Part shown: piece after piece, positions 9,351 through 18,050 of the stretch
Layout of the letters: every line of letters starts with the position of its first letter
Position numbering within the stretch: the first letter of the stretch is position 1
DNA from: Clostridiaceae bacterium
GTDB taxonomy: Bacteria; Bacillota; Clostridia; Peptostreptococcales; Peptostreptococcaceae
Assembly (NCBI GenBank): GCA_902362365.1
Contig: CABIVQ010000002.1
Coordinates: 1 to 64,000, forward strand
Length of the DNA: 64,000 bases
Reading direction: 5' to 3'
Program-made: the position numbers and the translations under genes
The notes under the pieces: generated by a model
What the model was told of the DNA's origin: nothing
Databases searched by the model: none
What the model saw: the letters and a program-made list of their open reading frames with translations, nothing else

Positions 9351-9448
9351 TAGCTTTTATGTATAAAGCTTCTATTAATATATATTTTTTTCATTGTATA
9401 ATATTCTATAAGCACTGAATTATTCTTAAAATTAACTTATTTTACAAT

Positions 9449-9499
9449 AAAAAAGAGCTTTCTCAAAATGATTAATTAACCATTTTGAGAAAACTCTTT
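9449..9499 (-). terminator. terminator after the DEDDh exonuclease gene
   Basis: Long hairpin: TCTCAAAATG at 9461-9470 pairs with CATTTTGAGA at 9481-9490, extended by AAAGAG/CTCTTT, with a minus-strand T-run from 9454 to 9449. It overlaps the gene's stop codon and isolates cspBA, which must have its own promoter in 9350-9448. Confidence 0.85.
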
Positions 9500-10004
9500 A
9501 AATTTCATTTCTTATCTTTAGAAATAACTTTGCAGTTGCAAGCGTATCACTATCCGCTCTATGAGCATTTTTATTTTCTATATTATAATATGCACATGCC
9601 GTTTCTAGTTTTTTATTTTTACCTTTATAGGATTTATTTTTCTTTAATAACTCCAGTGTGCAAATATGATTTTCTATTGGATCTAAGTTTAACTCTTTTA
9701 AGTAATAATTTAAAAACTTTAAATCAAACTTAGCATTGTGAGCTATTATAGTTCTATCTCCAATGTATTTCCTAAATCTAGGTAATACATCTTCTATATA
9801 ATCTTCATTCTCAACCATTTCATTACTTATATTAGTTATATCTGTTATAAAAGTTGGTATACTCTTTTTAGGCTTAACAAATCTTGAGTAGTTCTTTACT
9901 ATTTCATCATTAATAATTTCTGTTATTCCTATTTCTATAATTTCACAACCTTTATAAGGATCTAATCCTGTAGTTTCTAAATCTACAACTACATATTCTT
10001 CCAT
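9498..10004 (-). CDS. DEDDh 3'-5' exonuclease (DnaQ/PolC epsilon-like)
   Basis: A 168-residue stand-alone exonuclease domain that removes nucleotides from DNA or RNA 3' ends with two metal ions. Motifs: Exo I V-V-D-L-E-T-T-G (D8, E10), Exo II H-N-A-K-F-D (D94), Exo III H-R-A-D-S-D (H148, D153). Clear SD AAGGAG before the ATG. Stand-alone copies of this kind are common in Clostridia, and their substrate (proofreading, repair or RNA decay) cannot be told from sequence. It has its own downstream hairpin and lies 75 bases after the M23 gene. Confidence 0.85.
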   Translation of the reverse strand: MEEYVVVDLETTGLDPYKGCEIIEIGITEIINDEIVKNYSRFVKPKKSIPTFITDITNISNEMVENEDYIEDVLPRFRKYIGDRTIIAHNAKFDLKFLNYYLKELNLDPIENHICTLELLKKNKSYKGKNKKLETACAYYNIENKNAHRADSDTLATAKLFLKIRNEI

Positions 10005-10023
10005 ATGATTTCTCCTTAATTTT

Positions 10024-10056
10024 AAAATAAATATATTTTTATATTATATTTATTTT
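10024..10056 (-). terminator. possible A/T-only terminator after the M23 gene
   Basis: A perfect 12-bp inverted repeat (arms 10024-10035 and 10045-10056) made only of A and T, just after the M23 stop. Its thermodynamic weakness makes termination uncertain. Confidence 0.3.
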
Positions 10057-10079
10057 TGAATTTAATCAACAACTAATTA

Positions 10080-11198
10080 TTAGAAGTAATTTAAAGGGTT
10101 AGTATGTTGTCCATTTACTCTCACTTCAAAATGTAGATGTGGACCTGTAGATCTTCCTGTTGAACCCACTTTCGCAATAACTTGTCCCTTTTTAACTTTT
10201 TGACCTACAGAAACATTTAAAGAACTATTATGAGCATATAAAGTTACTACTCCATTACCATGATTTATCATAACTGTATTACCATAACTACCTTGAACTC
10301 CAGAATAGATTACAGTACCATCATCAAATGAAGTTACTGGTGTTCCCTTTGGTGCAGGTATATCTAATCCTGTATGGAATTTCTTAGTTCCTAAAATCGG
10401 ATGAATTCTCCATCCATAACTTGAGCTATTTCCACTATATCCTGGAACTGGCCATGATCCATCAGTAATTACTGCACTAGATGAACTTCCACCAGATGAG
10501 CTACTTTGACTATTTGAAGTAGCTTCTTCCTTTGCTCTAGCAGCCTCTTCTTTTGCTATAATATCTGCAATTTTTGATTCTAAATCTTCTTCTTCTTTTG
10601 TTAACTCAGCTTTTAAATTTTCAATTTCTTCTTTATCTGCTTCCAATTTACTGTTGTCTGATTCTAATGAAACTTTTAAATTTTCTTGTTCTTTTGTTTT
10701 ATCTTCTAAAGACTTTTTCTTTTCTTCTACAATTGCCTTATTTTCTTCTAACTCTTTTAATAAATCTCTATCTTGTTCTATTACTTCCTTAACCATATAT
10801 AAATTATTAAAGAAATCTGATAAAGAAGTACTACTTAATATAACTTTTATATATCCCATAGAGTAATTATTATCGATAACTTTTAATCTTTGTCCTAATG
10901 CTTCTTCATTATCTTTTATTTTATTTAATAAGTCTTGTATTTCTTTTTTTGCTTCTTCAGTTTCTGAATTTAGCTTTGCTATTTTCTCTTCTGTAGATTT
11001 TATATTTGATTCTATCTCTTTTATTTGAGAATCTAATTTTTTTATTTTTTCACCTAATTCTTCTTGTTCTTCTCTGTTTTTAGATAATTTGCTGTTTAAA
11101 TTAGATTTTGATTCTTCAGCATACACAGCACTTGTAGTTGTTGCACTAGCATTAACTAAAATCGAACTAACGGCTATTAATGAAACTATTTTCTTCAC
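10080..11198 (-). CDS. PcsB/CwlO/EnvC-like peptidoglycan hydrolase, coiled coil plus M23
   Basis: Secreted cell-wall hydrolase activated by FtsEX. Signal peptide to about residue 27 (A-V-Y-A-E). Long Lys/Glu-rich coiled coil at about 30-225, Ser-rich linker, and a C-terminal M23 LytM-type domain from about 250. Zinc ligands and catalytic residues are visible: H275 and D279 in H-T-G-L-D, then H354-L-H356. The gene follows ftsX by 25 bases on the same strand. FtsEX regulating a coiled-coil hydrolase is established for PcsB, CwlO and EnvC, so the operon strongly supports the role. All metal-binding residues are present, so it should be an active endopeptidase. Confidence 0.9.
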   Translation of the reverse strand: MKKIVSLIAVSSILVNASATTTSAVYAEESKSNLNSKLSKNREEQEELGEKIKKLDSQIKEIESNIKSTEEKIAKLNSETEEAKKEIQDLLNKIKDNEEALGQRLKVIDNNYSMGYIKVILSSTSLSDFFNNLYMVKEVIEQDRDLLKELEENKAIVEEKKKSLEDKTKEQENLKVSLESDNSKLEADKEEIENLKAELTKEEEDLESKIADIIAKEEAARAKEEATSNSQSSSSGGSSSSAVITDGSWPVPGYSGNSSSYGWRIHPILGTKKFHTGLDIPAPKGTPVTSFDDGTVIYSGVQGSYGNTVMINHGNGVVTLYAHNSSLNVSVGQKVKKGQVIAKVGSTGRSTGPHLHFEVRVNGQHTNPLNYF

Positions 11199-11223
11199 TC
11201 AATCTTCCCCCAAATTCTATATT

Positions 11224-12120
11224 TTAAACTTTTAAGTGTTTTCTAACTGACATTATACTTCCTAAAACACCTATCATAACTCCTGTAATAAATAAAACTA
11301 ATATTAAAGATATTGATATACTAGTAAGTGGAACAACAACACTTCCCATCATATTAGATAAAGCTCCATTTATTTTTTCAACTATGTATCCATATGTACC
11401 TGTACATATACCTACAGATAAAACAGCACCTACTAATCCTATAATAAAACCTTCTACTATAAATGGCCCTACTACAAAACTATTACTTGCTCCTACATAC
11501 TTTATTATCTCAATCTCTTCTTTTTTGCTGAATACTCTACTCTTTATCGTATTTGATATTATTACTAAGCAAATTAGAAGTAACCCTAATATTAATATTC
11601 CACCAAACTTTTTAATCATATTAGATAGATTTAAAAAGTTCTGTATTATGTCTTGATGATATTTAACTTCAACTACATTATCAACTTTTTGAAGTTCTTC
11701 AACTATATTATTCATATTTTCTGAATTAACAAGAGTTACTGTATAACTATCATCTAAAGGATTTTTAATTCCTTCTAATAGATGACCATCTTCACCCCAG
11801 TTTTCTTTCATCGATTCAAAAGATTGTTCTTTTGACTTATATTCGATAGTTTTTATTCCTTCTATTTTTTCTAAAGCTTCTTTAACTTGATTTCTTTGGC
11901 TTTCATCTAGGTTTTCCGAAACAATAACTTTAATTTCATTTATTTGATCTTTAGTTACTTCAATAAATTGATTTATATTTATAACAATAGTCAGTATTAA
12001 ACCTAATATTATTAATGCTGCTGTCACAGATATCGTTGATATAAGACTCATAGTTTTATTTTTTCTTATACCATTTATTCCTTGCTTTAAGTTGTAAAGA
12101 AAATTAGACAATAACTTCAT
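11224..12120 (-). CDS. ftsX: cell-division ABC transporter permease FtsX
   Basis: A 298-residue membrane protein with the FtsX layout: a cytoplasmic N terminus, a first helix at about 25-48, an extracellular domain of about 120 residues and three more helices from about 170 on. Together with FtsE it relays ATP hydrolysis across the membrane to a peptidoglycan hydrolase, encoded directly downstream. The start overlaps the end of ftsE by 17 bases, which indicates translational coupling. Length is normal for Gram-positive FtsX. Confidence 0.93.
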   Translation of the reverse strand: MKLLSNFLYNLKQGINGIRKNKTMSLISTISVTAALIILGLILTIVININQFIEVTKDQINEIKVIVSENLDESQRNQVKEALEKIEGIKTIEYKSKEQSFESMKENWGEDGHLLEGIKNPLDDSYTVTLVNSENMNNIVEELQKVDNVVEVKYHQDIIQNFLNLSNMIKKFGGILILGLLLICLVIISNTIKSRVFSKKEEIEIIKYVGASNSFVVGPFIVEGFIIGLVGAVLSVGICTGTYGYIVEKINGALSNMMGSVVVPLTSISISLILVLFITGVMIGVLGSIMSVRKHLKV

Positions 12121-12790
12121 ACTGATCCCTCTTCGTATCTTTTATTATTTTTCCGGCATCTATAGCTACAATTCTTTTGTTATATTGTTTTAATATTTCC
12201 ATATCATGTGTAGCCATGACAATAGTGACACCTTCTTCATTTATACTTTCTAACAAGTCTACAATTTTTTTAGAATTTTCTACATCTAGATTACCTGTAC
12301 ACTCATCCGCAATTATTACTGAAGGCTTATTAACTATCGCTCTAGCTATACCAACCCTCTGACATTCTCCCCCTGATAATTCATCGGGATATTTATTGCA
12401 TTTATGATATATACCTACTTTTTGTAATACTTCCATTACCCTAGTTTTTATATTTTTAGGATTTTCTCCTATTACTCTCATTGCAAGTTCAACATTTTCA
12501 TAAACAGTTTTATCTTTTAATAATTTAAAATCTTGAAAAACTATTCCTATATTTCTCCTGTATGTATGTAATTTACTAACCTTAATGTTAGTTATATCAT
12601 TTCCTAACACAGATACACTTCCTTTTGAAGCTTTCTCTTCTCTTGTTATCAATTTAAGTAACGTAGATTTCCCTGCACCTGAACGTCCAACTAAAAATAC
12701 AAACTCTCCTTTGTCAATTTTTAAGTTTATATTTTTTAATGTTTTATTTCCATCAGGATACATTTTATCTACACAAGTAAACTTAATCAT
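12104..12790 (-). CDS. ftsE: cell-division ABC transporter ATPase FtsE
   Basis: A 228-residue ABC ATPase. Walker A is G-R-S-G-A-G-K-S at about 35-42, signature L-S-G-G-E near 138, Walker B I-I-A-D-E followed by the FtsE-typical C-T-G-N-L-D. It energises FtsX at the cytoplasmic face of the membrane. Start ATG has GGAG about 8 bases upstream. First gene of the ftsE-ftsX-M23 operon. Confidence 0.94.
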   Translation of the reverse strand: MIKFTCVDKMYPDGNKTLKNINLKIDKGEFVFLVGRSGAGKSTLLKLITREEKASKGSVSVLGNDITNIKVSKLHTYRRNIGIVFQDFKLLKDKTVYENVELAMRVIGENPKNIKTRVMEVLQKVGIYHKCNKYPDELSGGECQRVGIARAIVNKPSVIIADECTGNLDVENSKKIVDLLESINEEGVTIVMATHDMEILKQYNKRIVAIDAGKIIKDTKRDQYEVIV

Positions 12791-12930
12791 CCTATCACTC
12801 CATTTTTTCCTATTTTATAATCCAATTTTTTCTTTTCTATATAATTATAACATTTTTTGTAACTTTATTGTAACCTTCTTATATATATTATCTAAAAATT
12901 CGACTTTAGTCAAACTTTAATAACTTTTTT

Positions 12931-13007
12931 ATCTCAAAATATATTTATTTTACATAAAAATGGACTTATCTAAAATAAATATATTTTGAGATAAGTCCAT
13001 TTTTTTA
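12931..13007 (-). terminator. terminator with two overlapping inverted repeats
   Basis: Inner pair: 12956-12971 with 12989-13004 (TGGACTTATCT / AGATAAGTCCA), a standard terminator after the subtilisin gene. A second, perfect 21-bp repeat pairs 12931-12951 with 12972-12992. The two share bases 12989-12992 and interleave, so the hairpins are mutually exclusive. Confidence 0.7.
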
Positions 13008-13961
13008 ATATTTTATTTTTTTTATCGTCTTTTCCTCTTTTAAATAAATAAGTCCATTTCCCTGAACTGCTCTTGAATAATTTAAAGTTTTTGTATGTTT
13101 AATTAATTGAGCGTATAGTTCTTCTTCTGTTAAATCTCTTTGAAATTCTTCTTTTGACCAATTTTTTAGAAGCGCTAAACTTCCACTTACATAAGGAGTA
13201 GCCATACTAGTTCCACTTAAACTAGCATAACTGTTATTTGGATATGTTGATAGTATCTCTACACCGGGAGCTACTACATCTATAACAAGATTTGCATTAC
13301 TAAAATATGCTGGATTTCCTCTTTTATCCACTGCACCTACAGATATAACATCCACATATGCAGCTGGATATGAATATTGGAAATCGTCTGCATTTCCATC
13401 GCCTTCATTTCCTGCTGCACAAACAACCAATATATTTTTATTTACAGCTTCTTTTACAGCTCTTTCTAATTTTTCATTATTAGCTGACATTCCTAGTGAC
13501 ATTGATATTATATCTACTTTTTTTTCTACAGCGTAATTAATTGCATTAATTACCCAACTAAGCTTTCCTGTACCACTTCTATTTATAGCCTTCAAAACAT
13601 ATATGTTTGCTTTCGGTGCAACTCCTACTATACCATTCTCTCCATTTGCTGCAATAATTCCAGTTACATGCGTTCCATGTCCAACTCTATCTACTACAAT
13701 ATTTTGGTTTTTATTATCTTCATCAGTAAAGTTTCTTACCCCTACTATATTATCTTTTAAATTTATATGTTCTATATCACAACCAGAATCTATGATTGCT
13801 ATATTTATACCCTCTCCTTTTTGTGATGTATTCCAAAAACTTTTTGCCTGTATCATGTTAATTCCATATGGTGAACTTAAAGTAGTAGCTCTAATTTCTT
13901 CATTCTGTATATACGGTATTAGTCTTACATTTAAATCTACTTCCTTGTCTTTATTTTTCAT
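13005..13961 (-). CDS. intracellular subtilisin-like serine protease (Isp type)
   Basis: A 318-residue S8 peptidase without a signal peptide, hence cytosolic. Triad: D58 (I-I-D-S-G), H95 (G-H-G-T-H), S252 (G-T-S-M-A-T-P); oxyanion Asn185 (A-A-G-N). Near the N terminus, residues 14-17 read L-I-P-Y, the motif by which the Isp propeptide blocks the active site until it is cut. Bacillus Isp enzymes are made in stationary phase. SD GGAGTGG precedes the ATG. The gene starts 30 bases after the MORN-repeat gene and probably shares its transcript. It is not a Csp protein: it is far shorter and lacks the jelly-roll insertion. Confidence 0.9.
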   Translation of the reverse strand: MKNKDKEVDLNVRLIPYIQNEEIRATTLSSPYGINMIQAKSFWNTSQKGEGINIAIIDSGCDIEHINLKDNIVGVRNFTDEDNKNQNIVVDRVGHGTHVTGIIAANGENGIVGVAPKANIYVLKAINRSGTGKLSWVINAINYAVEKKVDIISMSLGMSANNEKLERAVKEAVNKNILVVCAAGNEGDGNADDFQYSYPAAYVDVISVGAVDKRGNPAYFSNANLVIDVVAPGVEILSTYPNNSYASLSGTSMATPYVSGSLALLKNWSKEEFQRDLTEEELYAQLIKHTKTLNYSRAVQGNGLIYLKEEKTIKKIKY

Positions 13962-13991
13962 AATACCACTCCAAAAATTTTATATTCTAAT

Positions 13992-15221
13992 TTAATTATA
14001 TATATTTGAAGTATTTATTGTGATTTGATTATTTATTTCTTTTAATAGATAGTCATGAATATTTCCAATTACATCTATTTCTTTCTCTTTACTAATATCT
14101 ATATTATATAAATACATATCATCTGAATCTTTACACTTATAAATTCCCTCTTTTATAATACTATTGTCTATACACACTTCTAAAAAAGAGCCTGATGTAA
14201 AATAATAAGTCCCTATTTTATCCTTATTACCTTCAGTCCATTCTCCTATATATTTATATAATCTACAGCTATAGGTTCCTATTCCATGGCATTTACCATT
14301 CTTAAAATCTCCTTCATATACACTTTCATCTAAATATATATACTTACCTACACCATTAAATAAATCATCTTTAAACTCTCCATAGTAAACTTCTCCATTT
14401 CTAAACTTAAGCTTGCCATTCCCCTTCTTAAGTCCGTATTTAAAATCGCCCTCATATATATCTCCATTTTCATTAGTATAGCACCCATATCCATGATATA
14501 CATTATTCTTAAAGTCTCCTATATATACACTTCCATTACTATATTTATAAGTTCCTTTTCCGTTAAATTTATTGTTTTCAAAACTTCCCTCATATATATC
14601 TCCATCTATACTTATAAATTTTCCATTTCCACTTTGATTATCATTTTTCCACATTCCAGAATACTTACTGCCATCTCTATAATATAAATTACCTCTACCA
14701 TTTCTTTTTCCATTTAAAAAATAACCTTTGTACATATCTTTATTAGCATAAGTGTATGTTCCAACCCCATCCATATTTCCACTTTTAAAATCTCCCATAT
14801 ACACAGAACCATCTATAAATATATATTTTCCAACTCCATTCTTTAAATCATTTTTCCATAGTCCTTCGTACTTTTCTCTGTTTGAATAAATACAAATACC
14901 AAATCCATTTCTCTTATCATCTATAAACTCACCTTTGTATATGTCACCATTATCATATTTTAAAACTTCTTCTCTACCATTTTTATACCTTACTTCATTC
15001 TCTTCATGGGATTTTATAGAATTCTTTTTAAATGTTTTTTCTATGTTACTTATATTCTTGGTAGACTTCTTACCTAAATGTCTACTTCTCGTATAATTAT
15101 ACTTTCTTTTATCATGTTTTTTATTTACAATATATTTTAAAAATAAAAACATAATATAAACTGAGGATAAACATGAAAATACTGATAGTACAGTGAAAAT
15201 ATATTTTGTAATATTGCTCAC
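13992..15221 (-). CDS. membrane-anchored MORN-repeat protein
   Basis: A 409-residue protein: an N-terminal helix at about 5-30 anchors it, then a basic linker. About 11 tandem MORN repeats of 23 residues follow (pattern D-G-x-x-Y-x-G-x-F-x-x-x-x-x-x-G-x-G-x-Y) over about residues 90-345, and a 60-residue tail. MORN repeats form an extended beta hairpin rod used for lipid or protein binding; no catalytic domain is present. The start is GTG at 15221 with AAGGAGG 11 bases upstream; the nearer ATG is out of frame. The positive linker after the helix suggests that the repeats are cytoplasmic. It precedes the intracellular subtilisin gene. Confidence 0.85.
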   Translation of the reverse strand: MSNITKYIFTVLSVFSCLSSVYIMFLFLKYIVNKKHDKRKYNYTRSRHLGKKSTKNISNIEKTFKKNSIKSHEENEVRYKNGREEVLKYDNGDIYKGEFIDDKRNGFGICIYSNREKYEGLWKNDLKNGVGKYIFIDGSVYMGDFKSGNMDGVGTYTYANKDMYKGYFLNGKRNGRGNLYYRDGSKYSGMWKNDNQSGNGKFISIDGDIYEGSFENNKFNGKGTYKYSNGSVYIGDFKNNVYHGYGCYTNENGDIYEGDFKYGLKKGNGKLKFRNGEVYYGEFKDDLFNGVGKYIYLDESVYEGDFKNGKCHGIGTYSCRLYKYIGEWTEGNKDKIGTYYFTSGSFLEVCIDNSIIKEGIYKCKDSDDMYLYNIDISKEKEIDVIGNIHDYLLKEINNQITINTSNIYN

Positions 15222-15316
15222 AGTAGAACATCCTCCTTTATTAAATTCTAATAGTTATTTATATTTATAAATTTTATTCTTTATACGATAATTTTATTAA
15301 TAGGATCATAAAACAT

Positions 15317-15348
15317 AAAAAGTGATTTCTGCAAATACAGAAATCACA
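15317..15348 (-). terminator. terminator after the ERI-like exonuclease gene
   Basis: Hairpin GTGATTTCTG (15322-15331) / CAGAAATCAC (15338-15347), followed on the minus strand by TTTTT. Confidence 0.85.
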
Positions 15349-15355
15349 ATCTTCA

Positions 15356-16360
15356 TTATCTATAAACTATATCATTAATATTTTCAAATTTTAAGTCCTC
15401 ATCAAATAAATCAATTATAGTCTTTATTTCACTTTTATATTCATCTTTTGTAATCTTATAAAGCATTAAATCTTCTAATAAATCTTCCATATCTATACAT
15501 GGATTTTCTAGTATATAAAAATATCCATCTTTTATATTAATTAGTTTCTCTATAGCTACTATTTTTTTGCTAATATCTCTTAATATATCTATATTATTTA
15601 TATCTATATCCTCTAAAGATATAATATATTTCCTTACTACTTTTATTATTTCTAAAGATATAAAGTTTATATCATAGTTATCTTTATTTTTATAAAGACT
15701 CTTCTTATATTGCTCAAATTTTTCATCTAATTTTTCATCTATATTATTAAAAGGAGGCTTTATTATATCTTGTATTATTAATAAGTTTCTTATACTTTCA
15801 TTATCGTCAAGTACTGTATCTAGTAAAAACAAATTGTAAGCATCATCTAATGGATCATGTACTTCTCCACTAAATTCTATATTAGCTATATTTAGTAGAT
15901 TTTTTAAGGATATATAATTCATGCACCTAATCCCACACTCCAAATATTTATCTTTTATATCTACAAATAAACTTCTTATATTATTTAAAAACCTTGGATG
16001 CTTATTTTTTTGTGAACTTATTTTATCAATATTACTAAAACATACTAAGTCTAGATTTCCAAATGTATATATCCCCTCTATTTCAGAAAAAGACCCTAAC
16101 CAACCTTTAAAATTTCTCATTACATCCTCATATGTAGGTGCCCTAAATAAATCTTCTGATGTTATTTTAGTCAAATCTTCAATATGTGGATATACTTCCT
16201 TTATAATTATAGGCTTTATTAATGATTTAAACTTTTCTATTTCACCCGTACGATCATCATATTTTACTGCACCAATAGCTATTATATCCGCATTTAACAT
16301 TGCCTTCTTACCCTTACTATTTGGCATGTTCATTTCAAAGTCTATATATATTTTTTTCAA
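15356..16360 (-). CDS. DEDDh exonuclease-domain protein with long C-terminal extension
   Basis: A 334-residue protein. The N-terminal 180 residues are a 3'-5' exonuclease fold of the KapD/ERI-1 style: Exo I Y-I-D-F-E-M (Asp and Glu near 7 and 9), Exo II in F-G-N-L-D-L, and Exo III V-H-D-P-L-D-D-A with the His/Asp pair. The remaining 150 residues are helical, charged and unrecognised. The first strand starts at once with M-K-K-I-Y-I-D-F-E-M, so the start is well placed. Substrate unknown; RNA or DNA are both possible. Monocistronic, with its own terminator. Confidence 0.75.
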   Translation of the reverse strand: MKKIYIDFEMNMPNSKGKKAMLNADIIAIGAVKYDDRTGEIEKFKSLIKPIIIKEVYPHIEDLTKITSEDLFRAPTYEDVMRNFKGWLGSFSEIEGIYTFGNLDLVCFSNIDKISSQKNKHPRFLNNIRSLFVDIKDKYLECGIRCMNYISLKNLLNIANIEFSGEVHDPLDDAYNLFLLDTVLDDNESIRNLLIIQDIIKPPFNNIDEKLDEKFEQYKKSLYKNKDNYDINFISLEIIKVVRKYIISLEDIDINNIDILRDISKKIVAIEKLINIKDGYFYILENPCIDMEDLLEDLMLYKITKDEYKSEIKTIIDLFDEDLKFENINDIVYR

Positions 16361-16416
16361 TATAAACTCCCCTCTCTAAATGTGTCTATATATATTCTAT
16401 CATTTTATTACAAAAT

Positions 16417-16456
16417 AAAAAACCGTTGACTATACAATATTAGCCAACGGTTTTTT
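16417..16456 (-). terminator. terminator after the TtcA-like gene
   Basis: AAAAAACCGTTG (16417-16428) and CAACGGTTTTTT (16445-16456) form a strong hairpin with T-runs in either direction. It mainly serves the minus-strand gene ending at 16465. Confidence 0.85.
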
Positions 16457-16464
16457 GTTAATAA

Positions 16465-17325
16465 CTACTCGTACTTTTCTAAAAATGAATGCTTAATTCC
16501 ATCTTGTTGCCAGCCTAAAACAGAATCTATATTTACATTTTGAGCTGCTTTAAATATAGATTTTTCCACATCCTTAAAGTTTTCACCTAAGTGCTTTATA
16601 AGGTCCTTTATTTCATATCTCTTATTTCCAGTTTTCTTAGCTGCTACCATACAAGCACAGTTTAGCGGCCAAATACCACTATTTTGAATAAATCTTATTA
16701 TATGTTCTTCTCTTATATAGTAAAGAGGTCTTATTATTTGTATTCCATCAAAGTTTGTAGAATCTAACTTTGGCAACATTGTTTTAAAGTTACCTGCACA
16801 TAATAAGTTCAACATTGTAGTTTCAATAACATCATCATAATGATGTCCTAAAGCAAGCTTATTACATCCTAACTCTTCAGCTTTAGAATATAATGCTCCT
16901 CTTCTCATTCTTGCACACATATAACAAGGATAATCCTTTGCTATTTCATCTGCAATTTCAAATATTCTTGAATCAAATAAATGTATTGGTATATTTAAAT
17001 ATTCGCAGTTATCTATAAGTAATTGTCTTATATCTTTGTGGTATCCTGGATCCATCGCTATGAATTCAACTTCAAAATTTACTTGACCATGTCTTTTTAA
17101 TTCTTGGAACATCTTTGCCATAAGAAGACTATCTTTTCCTCCTGAGATTGCAACACCTATCTTGTCACCCTCTTCTACTAAGTTATAATCTCTTATTGCT
17201 TTTATGAATTTCGACCATAAATGCTTTCTATATTTCTTTATTATACTTCTTTCTATATCTTTTAATGGTTGTCTTTCATCAAAAGGTACTATTATTTCAC
17301 AACCTTTTCCTGCTAAATCACTCAT
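16465..17325 (-). CDS. TtcA-family tRNA thiolation / PP-loop ATPase
   Basis: A 286-residue N-type ATP pyrophosphatase. The PP-loop S-G-G-K-D-S near residue 60 adenylates a tRNA base. A C-Y-M-C pair and, later, the Cys pair in N-C-A-C would bind the iron-sulfur cluster used by TtcA to make 2-thiocytidine. The stretch L-G-H-H-Y-D-D-V-I-E-T is typical of the TtcA/TilS superfamily. Clear SD GAGGTGATG. Clostridia often have several paralogues, so the exact tRNA position modified is not certain. Confidence 0.82.
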   Translation of the reverse strand: MSDLAGKGCEIIVPFDERQPLKDIERSIIKKYRKHLWSKFIKAIRDYNLVEEGDKIGVAISGGKDSLLMAKMFQELKRHGQVNFEVEFIAMDPGYHKDIRQLLIDNCEYLNIPIHLFDSRIFEIADEIAKDYPCYMCARMRRGALYSKAEELGCNKLALGHHYDDVIETTMLNLLCAGNFKTMLPKLDSTNFDGIQIIRPLYYIREEHIIRFIQNSGIWPLNCACMVAAKKTGNKRYEIKDLIKHLGENFKDVEKSIFKAAQNVNIDSVLGWQQDGIKHSFLEKYE

Positions 17326-17549
17326 TACATCACCTCATTCTTATGTGAACATGGAATTTATTTTATCATAAATTATATTAAGAATTCAAGATGTAGCTTA
17401 AGTTATCATAATGTAAAATTTAACTTTTTCTATCTACTCTAGATTATTTTATATTTACATATCTTTTATGTGTAACCATTTTATTTTTAAAAAATATAAT
17501 ATTAGTACATAGCCTGGCTATAGAAATTGACAAGGAGGTTTTTTCATCA

Positions 17550-17759
17550 ATGGAAAAAAACGATAGAGGTGTTGTACAGAACTGTGGTTGTGAATTAGCT
17601 AGACCCTATGTAAATGATCAAGTTCTTACAAAAATGTATAATCTTTCAACTGCATTACAAAATGGAACTATATTTCCTGAACTGTTCTTATTAGACTCTA
17701 ACATGTATAATGCAGACTTATATAAAAATCCTAAAAACAGAGTTAGGGGGAAAAGATAA
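17550..17759 (+). CDS. cotJA: spore coat protein CotJA
   Basis: A 69-residue CotJA-like protein, the first gene of a cotJABC operon whose products lie in the spore coat. The core A-R-P-Y-V-N-D-Q-V and N-G-T-I-F-P-E-L-F match the CotJA family (N-G-T-x-F-P-E-L). SD AAGGAGG at 17532-17538. The stop overlaps the cotJB start (TAATG). Mother-cell expression is expected from the family, but I could not fix a sporulation promoter in the upstream spacer. Confidence 0.85.
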   Translation: MEKNDRGVVQNCGCELARPYVNDQVLTKMYNLSTALQNGTIFPELFLLDSNMYNADLYKNPKNRVRGKR

Positions 17760-18028
17760 TGAAACAATGTAATAATAGAAGTGAACTACTAAGAAAAGTT
17801 CAAGAAACTGGTTTCGCATGTGTAGATATGAATTTATATTTGGATAATCATCCAGAAGATAAAAATGCTATAAATGTTTATAATTCATTAGTTAACCAAT
17901 TTGCTCAAGCTAGATGCGCTTATGAAAGTAAATATGGTCCATTAACTAATTTCGGATATGCACCAAGCCAATATCCTTGGCAATGGATTTGCCAACCTTG
18001 GCCATGGGACAGAGAATTTAATGCATAA
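17759..18028 (+). CDS. cotJB: spore coat protein CotJB
   Basis: An 89-residue CotJB. The family signature is visible: an N-terminal helix with V-x-E-T-x-F-A-x-x-D-x-x-L-Y-L-D, H-P, a Y-E-x-x-Y-G-P-L motif and a C-terminal Trp-rich stretch (Y-P-W-Q-W, W-P-W). Starts within the stop of cotJA and ends 22 bases before cotJC, so all three genes are translated from one message. Confidence 0.88.
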   Translation: MKQCNNRSELLRKVQETGFACVDMNLYLDNHPEDKNAINVYNSLVNQFAQARCAYESKYGPLTNFGYAPSQYPWQWICQPWPWDREFNA

Positions 18029-18050
18029 TTATTAGGGAGGAAAGGAATTT

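Noticed and set aside
10574-10866. Plus-strand Leu/Phe-rich frames inside the M23 gene
   Set aside because: They mirror the Lys/Glu-rich coiled-coil codons; no SD and no independent homology.
13005-13961. A fourth Csp germination protease
   Set aside because: The length, absence of the Csp jelly-roll insertion, and LIPY propeptide motif identify an intracellular subtilisin.
13992-15221. Tandem DNA repeat in the MORN gene as a mobile or CRISPR-like array
   Set aside because: The periodicity is at protein level (23 codons) with diverged DNA; no identical repeats and spacers.
17461-17549. SigmaE promoter for cotJ (CATAGCCT at 17508-17515)
   Set aside because: The -10 is partial and no -35 is present at the right distance.
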